DNA of 64,000 bases from Phytophthora hibernalis (lineage: Eukaryota > Oomycota > Peronosporomycetes > Peronosporales > Peronosporaceae). The position numbers were made by a program, and so were the translations under genes. Under the pieces are notes generated by a model. It had not been told where the DNA came from and ran no database searches. It saw only the letters and a list, made by a program, of their open reading frames with translations. Below, one piece after another: positions 52,601-59,930 of this stretch (the stretch's first letter is position 1; each line of letters opens with the position of its first letter). Where the stretch lies: positions 620,001 through 684,000 of the forward strand of contig JAAKBF010000030.1 in NCBI GenBank assembly GCA_012656075.1. Reading direction: 5' to 3'.

Positions 52601-55261
52601 GATGAAGACGTCCTTGAACTACTAGTACTTGCGGCTGCACTCATTGTTGTCGCATTGGCCGCCGCCATAGCGAACGACCTCCGAGAGCAGCAGCAGAAGC
52701 GCTCACATCGTCGGAAGGTGACTCCTGTGATCGTGATGTTGGTAGTTGTGGCGATCACTGCAGTGTTGGCACTTGGTGCTGTACTTCTCGCCGTGTTCAT
52801 GATTCATGAGGTGGTCCAGGAGGATGCCAGTGCGTTGAATAGCTGGAGTGTGCGCACCACGGGCTTCAGTGTGGTTGAACGTCTTGATTTGGCATGGAGA
52901 GAAAGGCTCACAGGTTTCGCGAAGGATTCTGTGCAACAGGAGCTACACTGCTGTGGATTTTCAAGCGCTATTGACGCGCCGTATCCCCGTGCCCGGAAGG
53001 TGATCCCGTAAAAGTCACGTACGAAGCATTGAGCGTTAGTGGCACAGTGGTGAGCGAAACGAAGGAGGAATTCACCACCTTGCCGGGATGTCGTGCTGGG
53101 ATGCTTGCTCGATTCCACCAAGGAGCCGACGTAGCAATGTACTGCGCGTTAATTGCGGCGGGCTACTGTTCATCATGGTGGTGACGGCGCTCTTCCTGGC
53201 GCGCGAGCTCGCTATTTCCAAGGATTCAAAGCTCAAACTGCGAGTACCTGACACGGCAACGAACGCTGATGAGGTCAAGCGGGACGTACGTCAGACATTT
53301 GAGACCGTTGTGGGACTCAAAATCACGGCACCAGCTCGTGGAAAACTGCGTTCGCAAATGCTGGCTTCAAGTCTGGACAGCGTCGCACCAACTGTGGCAA
53401 GTGAATTGGCGGCAGCACCACTTCACCGTGAGCAGTTGCTGATCACAAGTGGAGCAGATCAAGGGTATCATGACGATGGAGATGATGCTGTACAGAAGGA
53501 TGTTGATGGTGATGACAATGCTACCGTTCCGTATCCGGCATCCGTCGTGTACGTGGTGTTCGCAATATGCCTGGTGTGGTTGGGAATCATGGCCTATGTT
53601 GTTGCAATCGGTGCGATGGAGCTTGGGTTATCTACGTCTTGGCGCTGCGTTCTAGCGTGGTCAATAGGAGTGGCCATACAAGAGTTGGTAGCCGAACCTG
53701 CCGCCATCTTCGCGTCCATCGTGGCGCGTACTCTGCGGGGTTGGTGGTCACGTACATTACTTGCCAGAGTCATCCGCCGTGGCCGTGCTTTGCTGCGCAT
53801 TGGGCCACAAGACGCGAAAGCACTGGAGCGTGAGCAATTGGGCAAGTCGCTTTCGCTGTACGACCGTCTGCGCTACGTTGCTGCTGCGCGTATTCAGCGT
53901 CGCTTGCTCACACGAGTCACGCGTGCACGCTATCTACGAAAACTACGAGCTCACAAGCAGGAGCAGCATCGCTTGTTGGCTGTCGAGAGACGCGAGACAC
54001 TGCGCAAGACGCTGTCAAACTTCAGCGAAGAAGAGATCGAGGCCTTCCGGTTGTTGTTTGCATCGGCGGACGCAGCACAGCTAGGTTTGATCTCGCACAC
54101 AGCTATCGCACAGGCGGTTTATGAGCTGGGTGTGCATGTGGCAGCCACGAAAGTCCGTGAACTGCTTGAGGCCTTTGACCCGGCGTACGCAGACCTGGTG
54201 GACTTTGAGCATTTCTTGTACGGCATGCACTGCGTCCGCGTATATCACCAAAAACTACAAACCCAAGGCACCGAAGCTAAAGAGAAGTCGGCGGACACGA
54301 AAAAAAAGGTGAGGAAGAGAAGCTGGTGAGCTCGTCCGACCGCTTCGGCCCTCGCGCAGACCCGCGAGCGGAATTGCTGGTAAAGCGTCAAAACTTGCTT
54401 CGTGAGCTGCGAGATCGCCGCGAGTCGCTTGCACAAGCTGCTGCGCAAGGTTAGCGGACACCTGCCACCGCTAATGCAGCGTGGCAAGAGCGCGAGGGCC
54501 GCAACAATTGATGAGAACGAGGAGATGTCTGCTACCGAGGAAGAAACCGCGGCTCCTACTGGCACGTACGTACTCTGGCAGAACCGGAAGCTGTCGCCCA
54601 AGAAGCGAGCGCTCGAGTCTGTGCTGAAGAAGAAGCATCAGGAGCGACTGCAGTCGGAGAAGCGTCAGGAAAGGGACGGTGCCGACGCTCACTCGACAGC
54701 AAGGAGGGCAGTAGTGGTCGACACTGCTGCGCATCCCAAGACATCGTTATCTCCCACAAAGCGAGCGCTAAAGAGTTTGTCGAGCAAGAGAGGACCGCCG
54801 TCTCGAGGGAACACGGCTGCATCCACGACAGGGGCACCGCCACTCGATACAACAGCAATACTTCCTAGTGGTGGAGTAAGGGAAGAGAAGCTGCTTCTTG
54901 AAAACGAGCAGGTCGCACCCGTCGTCCCTGTGGAGCTTGCAGAAGGTGACAGCACCGATTTGGACGAGAGCAGAGCAGCAACCGCGGCGTCGGACTCTGT
55001 CTCCAATGAAGAGGTGAAGCCTCCGAAGCCTCCTTCTCAGGCCGAAGAGGTCAAGCCGTTTGGCGCGTACTTGCTGCTCACGAAGCAGACGCCTCCACTC
55101 CGTCCTCAGAAACCGCAGCCAGGAGCAGGCGAAGATGACGAGGAAGCAGGTTCGATTGCCTCTCGCCCGCCACGGCGGAGAAGCCCAAAGCTGGCGGCGC
55201 CCAGAGTGCACTGGAGAAGGCGCTTCTCAAGAAGCAAAAGGCCAAGAGCCGATCCAAGTAG
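33807..55261 (+). CDS. Giant multidomain receptor with tandem tetraspanin modules
   Basis: A nearly continuous 21-kb plus-strand coding region, ~7000 codons. Signal peptide at 33807 (MPSSLCCLLVVVVLF). GT-AG introns at 34098-34156 and 34376-34442, and perhaps 45079-45131. Domain order: SBBP-like repeats, Calx-beta-like modules, discoidin and LamG, more Calx-beta, unknown modules, Calx-beta again, REJ-like, GPS-like, TM, five tetraspanin-like units, two TM, IQ/EF-hand, basic tail. No promoter-sized gap, start context or terminator separates the parts; each frame change is one base and the domain continues across it. About 18 such changes occur, many in homopolymers. A set of two or three adjacent genes cannot be fully excluded. 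Probably a surface adhesion or signalling receptor; its ligand is unknown. Confidence 0.75.
34700..36730 (+). CDS. Receptor: N-terminal Calx-beta-like modules
   Basis: At least three modules share the scheme: an acidic start (REGGLVAEYAVVLNRQP; IAEGGGKDSYEVVL; EIGEGDTTGAFYDIVL), an FTP/FTA-x-NW-x-x-x-Q-x-V-x-V-x-AVDD core (34912-34960, 35283-35340, 36410-36470) and an end like VQIDDNDRAG or VFVRDNDVA. This is the Calx-beta/sodium-calcium-exchanger-type fold found in many adhesion receptors. The frame changes at the A4 run 35711-35714. Confidence 0.72.
36785..39060 (+). CDS. Receptor: discoidin (F5/8C)-like domains
   Basis: The frame opens after the G5 run near 36779 and stays open for 764 codons. 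Two domains resemble coagulation-factor 5/8 C modules: 37380-37890 (DPWWEV-type core EPWWEVTLPQLTKLGTL) and 38000-38620 (LAVDGLRHTGWD, DPWWEVDLGSVKPVRSVVL, ending VTVRKSGLGVLMLNEVEV). A third, weaker one lies at 38740-39050 (WIVLEFTTPVKIGLVDVNF). Such domains bind carbohydrate or phospholipid. The frame shifts by one base near 39055. Confidence 0.72.
39058..40010 (+). CDS. Receptor: LamG/concanavalin-like domain
   Basis: PVAIWPFDENAKVL starts a laminin-G/pentraxin-like domain at about 39290, with FSLECWFQIDEAF, MWHQSVATYDPTSSS and IRFGAPMSANGGGFIG-RIASVAWF, ending at about 39975. This order (xxWPFDE, SLECWFQ, WHQxVATYD, FxGRIAxVAWF) is typical of LamG jellyroll modules in extracellular receptors. 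It leads directly into another Calx-beta-like module (from 40010). Confidence 0.68.
40010..41330 (+). CDS. Receptor: central Calx-beta-like modules
   Basis: Modules at 40010-40560 (FTTENWNLPQFVHALATDD), 40560-41020 (SEDGKGNDYQVVLLSEP, then FSTKDWSLPKTVRVLAIDD) and 41020-41330 (start AEKTSTLGYPHADYYTL). Pairs of Cys (ACYRFNMCNV, GCYRHCVV, ACYRRCGYPF) recur after the first strand of each module and probably form a disulphide. The frame changes at a C3 run, 40819-40822. Confidence 0.7.
41330..43020 (+). CDS. Receptor: block of unknown repeated modules
   Basis: Four diverged modules of ~110-140 residues share a start GxFxxx, a central helix (SAQQVQTALNGL; SADTLAAKLVQL; SARRLRRALFAL; GMDEALEALSF) and a W-T-V-x-F strand followed by N-x-P-x-x (LTWTVTFLRF; MAWTVQFLENYGNLPNL; YTWTISYANSPGNLPP; HTWRLEWALED). 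I do not recognise a named domain. The frame changes at a G3 run near 42300. Confidence 0.55.
43020..45030 (+). CDS. Receptor: C-terminal Calx-beta-like modules
   Basis: Five consecutive modules with the core FTPENWCIPQQVNLVAVDD, FTSRNWNVPQKVVVRATDD, FTWRNWNISQTVNVAAFDD, FGGANWSVWQNVSFIAVDD and, after a frame change in the C3 run at 44799-44801, DWSRPRVVTVFAIDD. Each ends with an acidic pattern like HDNDVSG, TDNDVSG or SDRDAI, likely Ca2+-binding. These repeats are the clearest of the protein and probably form a rigid rod. Confidence 0.78.
45000..48400 (+). CDS. Receptor: REJ/polycystin-like extracellular region
   Basis: A 964-codon open stretch (45136-48030) follows a start AVFDNSGSRL that is typical of REJ-type regions. 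Diagnostic pieces are ASCLWLDGKNLRM, then GDCAIGEKDSLVLDGSA and the PKD-like stretch ending FKYAWTCQD, and many Ser/Thr/Asn sites. An EGF-like scrap CPEGFMGDNC lies at 47458. Similar regions precede the GPS site in polycystin-1 and sperm REJ receptors. Around 45036 a base is missing (AA run) and 45079-45131 may be a 53-bp intron; the exact reading there is unresolved. The frame changes again at 48024 and 48130-48170. Confidence 0.65.
48400..48860 (+). CDS. Receptor: GPS-like motif and first TM helix
   Basis: TCRTWNAEVSSWSVDVC followed by TVCYC-TKL (48427-48530) has the Cys-Trp-Trp-Cys-Cys-x-Cys layout of a GPS motif, the site where GAIN-domain receptors cut themselves. The family consensus has His-Leu before the cut; here it is Lys-Leu, so cleavage is uncertain. 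After a frame change a single TM helix follows (SLVVSITLVVLVGVFVIVA, 48618-48672) and then a charged cytosolic stretch (KRLNRAKWNELEARTQIN). Confidence 0.62.
48950..49735 (+). CDS. Receptor: tetraspanin-like module 1
   Basis: Four TM helices (VSNLILALLGILLLFAG; GITLMVGGVVLIVGGIAGV; YLTSLGLGLLAQLLVVVF; VKAVLFVKIVCVVLANFL). Between the third and fourth is a large loop with CCG at 49457-49465 (YGCCGF) and two further Cys (SCPEE, RTCSA). This is the tetraspanin EC2 signature. A charged segment follows and leads into the next module after a frame change at 49690-49760. Confidence 0.82.
49735..50335 (+). CDS. Receptor: tetraspanin-like module 2
   Basis: TM helices YVLLVCATAGAVFFGVDLM, GVEIGALIVAGAVVYLLIS and LCWVVGFSLAFLLVTAAV precede a loop with GCCGYRDTTQGTC (CCG at 50143-50151) and PTCRV. 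The last helix (GFVVAQAF, then LLTWLCLRL in another frame) crosses a frame change near 50300. The loop is shorter than in module 1. Confidence 0.8.
50335..51235 (+). CDS. Receptor: tetraspanin-like module 3
   Basis: TM helices LLALLSVAAVAAGIGVLCL, LYLLIFGGSIVIFALFGGI and MVFGYSLACVVLFVASFVL. The loop starts with QCCGYARV (CCG at 50894-50902), is the longest of the five and has further Cys (QCPSEATDGCAPP). The fourth helix is IAWQLCGGLAGFSVAALLC. An ATG at 50312 is in frame, but the preceding coding signal is continuous, so I do not read it as a gene start. Confidence 0.8.
51235..52075 (+). CDS. Receptor: tetraspanin-like module 4
   Basis: TM helices YLFVVLLGCLAAVACFVLG, GSVLMLYAVLALFTHVL and RIVLATALFAAVGFTAYL (a frame change lies at about 51500, between the last two). 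The loop has FSCCGFNDPV (CCG at 51696-51704) and GCTLAISRGC. The fourth helix is LFAFVLALALVDIVVLVLGAL. A basic cytosolic stretch (RFDDRLTRTQR) ends the module. Confidence 0.8.
52060..53225 (+). CDS. Receptor: extra TM pair and tetraspanin-like module 5
   Basis: Two helices (VGGVLAVYAGYFATEG; LGLVYGGAVGLAVQTTTVA) are followed by a ~75-residue charged loop and then a full module: CGVALFLGGCALATLLGLL, LLVLAAALIVVALAAAIA, IVMLVVVAITAVLALGAVL, a loop with LHCCGFSS (CCG at 52949-52957), a Cys in TLPGC, and the fourth helix FIMVVTALFLARELA. The frame changes near 52075, 53000 and 53090. Confidence 0.75.
53225..54330 (+). CDS. Receptor: final TM pair, IQ- and EF-hand-like region
   Basis: Two TM helices (VVYVVFAICLVWLGIMAYV, 53545-53600; WSIGVAIQELVAEPAAIFA, 53660-53715); the second resembles the polycystin-like pattern with a Pro after x-E. 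Then come an IQ-like helix (AARIQRRLLTRVTRARY, 53885-53935) and a degenerate EF-hand pair (FRLLFASADAAQLGLISHT; VRELLEAFDPAYADLVDF, 54040-54210). The second Ca2+ loops lack several acidic ligands. This part is cytosolic and could bind calmodulin or Ca2+. The frame leaves at the A8 run 54300-54307. Confidence 0.68.
54308..55261 (+). CDS. Receptor: lysine-rich cytosolic tail
   Basis: After the A8 run the frame reads ADPRAELLVKRQNLLRELR to ~54450, then changes frame and continues to about 55130 and changes again. A short unit recurs: LSPKKRALESVLKKKHQ (54592), LSPTKRALKSLSSKRG (54748) and QSALEKALLKKQKAKS (55202), the first preceded by GTYVLWQNRK and a related GAYLLLTKQTPP (55060). The rest is acidic and Pro-rich. 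Stop codons at 55259-55264 (TAG TAG) end the gene. Confidence 0.65.
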
Positions 55262-56115
55262 TAGAAAGTCTCTAAAGTGCAACAAGTTCAAGTTTTGTTT
55301 ACGCGCTGAGTCAGAAGACAGATGAGTTATCACGAAGCGGCCCTTTGTATTTCCTTGTGAAGTTTGTCGGAAACAACGCAACTACAAGCACAGTGGACTA
55401 CCCTACTTGTATAATACCCTCGTAACAAACGCCAGGTCGAGGATTCATCCCGCCTGTAGTCGGGAAACTGCTTCCTCCATCGGACCCCTATGGCAGAAAT
55501 GAATCCGCAACATGGCTCAAAGGAAACCGGACTACATCCTCCTCAGTCTTGTTGACTACGCAACACCACTACTACTGAGACAAGGGACCCAGATACGAAC
55601 CCGTGGCGAATGAACTCCAAGAGCATTGACTGCTCTATAGCGTAGCAAACGCGTGGGTCCTCTTGCCGTCATACCTGTTCGGAAACGAGGAAATGCGGTC
55701 GGTACGGTCACGAACTCAAGCTCAGCCGTGAAATTGAGACCACCTCTTTTGAGTTTTTAAGCGAATTGAGACCACCTTCGGACGAAAATCACAGCTATTA
55801 ATAGTCTTCGACCAGATCTTATCCAAATACAGCGTTGCACTCAAGTTTATTGAGCGAATCTTTGCATCGAGCCGATGACCGATTCTTACAGCCGAACACT
55901 GCTCACCACCTCTCCGTCTTGCTGGAGAATGCACCTCGAGTTATGTGATTCCAAGTATCTTGTTGCCTTTTTCGATTAACAACTTCAATCTGAACACAAT
56001 ATTATGTGACATTGGTCACACGTCACATGGTCACTCATTATCCTTCATCTTTTGAGTGACATTTTTTATTTACCTAAAATAAAACTCCAAGCGGTACCAT
56101 ATATTTTCTTACGCC
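55262..56115. other. Intergenic region
   Basis: No gene is recognisable. aattgagaccacct occurs twice, near 55734 and 55767, as a small direct repeat. The sequence before 56116 is AT-rich and probably holds the start of transcription of the small gene that follows. Confidence 0.45.
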
Positions 56116-56668
56116 ATGATCGAGGAAGAGGAGTGGTCCAACGAGCAGGAGGCCAACCGCAAGCCTGGCCAGAAGCACCCGACGCCGTCGCCCGTACGTC
56201 TGCAGCCATGAAGACGCAGCTCTCCCTGTGTCGATGCTTTATTCCTTGTATAAACTTTTTTAAATATGTAACATTTTATTATTTCTTATTTGCTGGCCAG
56301 GGTTTTGCAGACCGCGTGTTCTACGAGAGTCTGTTGCAGCAGCGACCGGACAGTCGCATGGGGCAGAAGTGGTGCCTTGAGTACGGCGTGCTCAAGTGGG
56401 CGGAGGCTGAGGCTCTCTGCCAGAAGCTGGGGGTGACTATTGTACGGCCGAGTAGATATCCTAAGGTTTTTTCTTAAATATGGGGGCTAATTTTTGTGCA
56501 TTATTTTATTTGTTGCAGAATGTGAAGCGACCGGGCAAGTCTCCGAAGCTCAAGAAGTCCAAGGGTGCAGCGACTGGAATCCTGAAGGCGATGGACGAGT
56601 CGGCGGCGGCGGAGGCCATGGAGATCACGGGTGGAGCCTTTGAAGGGGTCGGCCTGGGGTCGCTGTAG
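56116..56668 (+). CDS. Small three-exon gene, unknown protein
   Basis: Exon 1 56116-56193 (MIEEEEWSNEQEANRKPG), a GT-AG intron 56194-56300, exon 2 56301-56465 (FADRVFYESLLQQRPDS, CLEYGVLKWAEAEALC), an intron 56466-56518 (GT...GCAG) and exon 3 56519-56668 (NVKRPGKSPKLKKSKGAA, ending FEGVGLGSL). All phases agree, giving ~130 residues. The product is charged, with a short basic segment in exon 3 that could bind nucleic acid or act as a nuclear signal. No family recognised. A tail signal-like aataaa lies at 56691. Confidence 0.7.
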
Positions 56669-58815
56669 GACTGGAGACCTGTGTACGAGTAATAAATGAG
56701 AGTGAGACTTGAGCTGGGGCCGTGAGCTCCGTTGCTGGTGGGTCGAGGTCAAGATACAGGCCGTGAGGTGTTCTTTTGAAGCAGGACCGAGGGCGTGATG
56801 TTGTGCAGAAGATGAAAGAGAATGGTGAATTGAGGTACTGGACGGATGTCAAAGTGATCATTGCTGGAACACGGGCAAATGATACTTGCCGATCGCTGAT
56901 GCAGTCCAGTGGGTTTTTGCTATCTATCAATTTCTCGATCCAGGTCACCTTCCAAAGAATGCGTCGGTCATCGCAAATTGGTGCAATCCTCTTAACCACA
57001 GACAGATCTCATTTGTGTAGGACATCCGGGCGAGTGCTGGTATTCTGCTCGACCAAGCTTCGTAGCTTTTGACACCACTAAAAGTGGGTAAGGGCCGAAT
57101 GGGGATCCACGCTTAGCTATGCGGGGCATTCAAGTGTTTAAGTGTTCGTTGAACTGGAATCTGCTAAGCAGATTGATTCCAAGAATGACCTGGTTTCGCC
57201 AACTTGTGAGCGGTGCTTCGTTGAACGGCGTCCCAAGTTGGGACCAATGATATCAAGAACGGAAGTTATTCCCCAACCTCGAGCTGTATGCATTGTTGCT
57301 TTGCTGGGATGATTTACCGCAGCCGAGACGAGAGGAAAGTTGCAGAATCCGAAATGATCCACGCTCCTCGAGTGCCAGAAACTTACACGGAGCATGCACG
57401 CTGCCTACCAATGTCTACACGGAACACGCAGGCGTCTACGGCAAACCAGGATAGAGGTAACTGTGATCAGGAGCTGGCTTTGAGGCATTTGTATTGGGTA
57501 GTTAGTGCCAGAGCTGATGTACAAGAAATGCAGCATTGCTGTTTTCGAGTCTTGTGTGACGTCAAGAGCGACTGACAACGTGCCGTGGCATGCCAAGACT
57601 GACAACAGGACAATGTCCGTGTGGCTGGTTTGCGTAGGACTAAGTTCACGGGTAGTGAAGCGATGGAGAGCGGGACTCGAAAAGAAATTTCTCGCGGTCG
57701 ACTATAGAGCTTGGATAGCCCCGCATTCGCCATTGCGGTGTGGATTGAACACCGGCTTGATGTCGATGGCCAACCCGGTCTGCGTGACCAAGCTACTCAA
57801 CGTTTGCACTCGAGTATTTCTTAGCGAATCCAGCCCCACCGTCGTCAGGTTCACTAGCCTCTATTTCGCGATACTCGCTGCTCTCGGAATGCTCATTAGC
57901 TTACGCTGGTATCATCTCCAATTGCCAGCACCGGTAAGCCAGAATGCGCATCTTCCACGAAATACTAAAGGAAACTATGTATGTTCGTCCGCTACCACGT
58001 CGACTGTTATCGATCTGGACGCCTCTCCTGAGCCGGTGGCGACTCCATTTCCTTCGAGCCGTATTGTGTCCGCATTTGAAGATACTTTGCAGTGACGCTA
58101 CAATTGATTGCTCGCGTCTTTCTTGTCGCCGTTTCACTCGTCATATACCGATCTCCGTTCGCCTCCCACCACTGCAACCAAATCCTTGTTCTCGAGGCGG
58201 CGTTATTAATAGAGAGCAGCCAGTTAATCGGCACCCAAGTGCCTTTTGGTTAGTCGAAACGCGGTAATTACCACATCTGGCTACTCCAGAGTTCAGAGCA
58301 ACTTCAACGTCAACTGCCACTGACTGTTGGAGAGCTTTCAACGCACACTAGACCGCTTTCGCTCGCTTTAGAACGAGAACACTAGCGGGTAGCATTTCAG
58401 TTCGACAACATGGCGGCCAGGCTTGCGCGCAAGTTCCGTCGAAGATGGAGATGACAAAACGTCGCGTGTGTCACCTACAGCACAGTTTGCTCGACAAAGC
58501 AGGCAGCGCTGGAAAGACGCAAAAGGGTGGAAGAGTGGCGTAGACCGCTCGCCGTTATCGCGATGCCGGACATGAGCTCTCTTCAGCCAGCGTAGATGTT
58601 TTTCTTCCACCGTTGGTCTGTCCTCAAACGCATGTCGCCACCATTCTTAGCCTTGCGGCCAAGTGGCCTCTGCTCGTCACTTTCGATTTTGCCGGAAGCA
58701 GATCACAACCAAGACACGCCAATCCAGCAGAGACTTACCTCTCTGGTAGCGCAGCTCTCAGTTTTCACTTGACTCGCCGAACTCACGACCACCGCACGAG
58801 TCCGCCATCTCCCAC
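56669..58815. other. No confident gene
   Basis: The longest ORF, 57505-58095 (196 codons, with a hydrophobic stretch FTSLYFAILAALGMLISL), shows no recognisable family and has equally long shadows on the other strand. I do not support it as a gene. The region before 58816 should hold the RWP-RK gene promoter. Confidence 0.4.
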
Positions 58816-59790
58816 AATGGCCAGCCCATTGCCCTCTGTACACACCATCGGGCCACCAGCAGCCACGTTCCCAGTCTTGGCCGGTACGACGCTTCACAAA
58901 GCTCCCTGGTTGCTTCCTACGCATCGTATGTCGTCCGCGTCCACACGAGGCACGGCATCAAGACCATCTCGTTCGACGTGCTCGCCGAGCTCTTCACATT
59001 CACCGCCAAGAAGGCCGCGGAAGATCTCGGCATCAGTAGCCGCACCCTTATCCGCGTTTGCCGGTCTCTTGGCATTCGCCGATGGCCATACCTGGGCTTC
59101 CGGAGTGAGAAGAACGTCGAGCGTATCCGTCAAGAAGCTATGGAGAACCTGCGACGCAAGCTCGAGAAGGAAGGCGATTCATTGCCCATGGCAGCACTCC
59201 ACCCCAACGCACCCAGCCTTCGTGGTGCCAGCGCCAAGCGCTTGCTACAAGTGAAGATGCCACAGCTGGGACTACCGTCATTGCAAGGAGCGTCATCGTC
59301 CAAGCTATCTGTGCGTAGGAGCTCCTGGTCCTCCTCCCCGACCCTCTCCAATGCCACCACAACCGTTTCCGACGACGATGAGCGGATGTCCGAATCCGAT
59401 GAGATCGAATTCATCAAGACTGCGCCGATGGCAGCGCAAGCGACATCATTGTTTCCTCCGCCGTACTCTTCAGCAGCGCCATTACAGACGCCCCCACCCA
59501 CGATGCAAGGCTTCAATCTCGACCTGCAGCGGGTCAGTCCAAGCAAAGAAGCAAGCGTCGTCTTCTCAACAATGAACCCGTGTCTCAAAAGTAGCTCCTG
59601 GACACCGATCATTCCCACACAGACTGCCAGGCCGATGCCTTCCCTGAACCTACTTGTCGATGCTTCCATCCTCACCTCCTTCAGGAATGACAAGCAAGTC
59701 ACTCAAGAGAGCAGTGCTCAACTGCCGCAACACCCATACCCTCGCCCGCGCACCATGTCGATGCAGGACATCTTGACGTTGCACCACTGA
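58816..59790 (+). CDS. RWP-RK transcription factor
   Basis: A DNA-binding regulator. The core is FTAKKAAEDLGISSRTLIRV followed by LGIRRWPYLGF (about 58990-59110), the RWP-RK helix set, preceded in frame by VVRVHTRHGIKTISFDVLAE. Downstream is a charged helix (EAMENLRRKLEKE), then a Ser/Pro-rich region, an acidic patch (DDDERMSESDEIE) and a conserved-looking end (PRPRTMSMQDILTLHH). The likely start is the ATG at 58816 (MASPLPSVHTIGPPAATFP), but that frame differs from the core frame and the change lies near 58880-58930, so the N-terminus is uncertain. An intron without a visible site, or a base error, would explain it. Confidence 0.82.
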   Translation, partial: NGQPIALCTHHRATSSHVPSLGRYDASQSSLVASYASYVVRVHTRHGIKTISFDVLAELFTFTAKKAAEDLGISSRTLIRVCRSLGIRRWPYLGFRSEKNVERIRQEAMENLRRKLEKEGDSLPMAALHPNAPSLRGASAKRLLQVKMPQLGLPSLQGASSSKLSVRRSSWSSSPTLSNATTTVSDDDERMSESDEIEFIKTAPMAAQATSLFPPPYSSAAPLQTPPPTMQGFNLDLQRVSPSKEASVVFSTMNPCLKSSSWTPIIPTQTARPMPSLNLLVDASILTSFRNDKQVTQESSAQLPQHPYPRPRTMSMQDILTLHH

Positions 59791-59930
59791 ACACACCATG
59801 TCATGTCAGCGCACTCACCAGCCATACCCGTTCGTAATGTTTGATCTAACGTTAGTTTAAAAATCGAAACATAAATTACAGTCCGCCCAGTCCGATGATA
59901 GTTCCAGTTACCTGCCAGCACCATACCATT
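59791..59930. terminator. Convergent 3' ends, RWP-RK and GPCR-INPP4
   Basis: The RWP-RK gene (plus) stops at 59790 and the GPCR-INPP4 gene (minus) at 59931, so the two genes converge and their 3' ends lie within 140 bp. AT-rich runs (aaaaatcgaaacataaatt, 59860-59878) are suitable for polyadenylation of either transcript. Confidence 0.35.

Noticed and set aside
57505..58095. 196-codon plus ORF with a hydrophobic stretch
   Set aside because: No recognisable family, no splice or start support, and comparable ORFs on the other strand.
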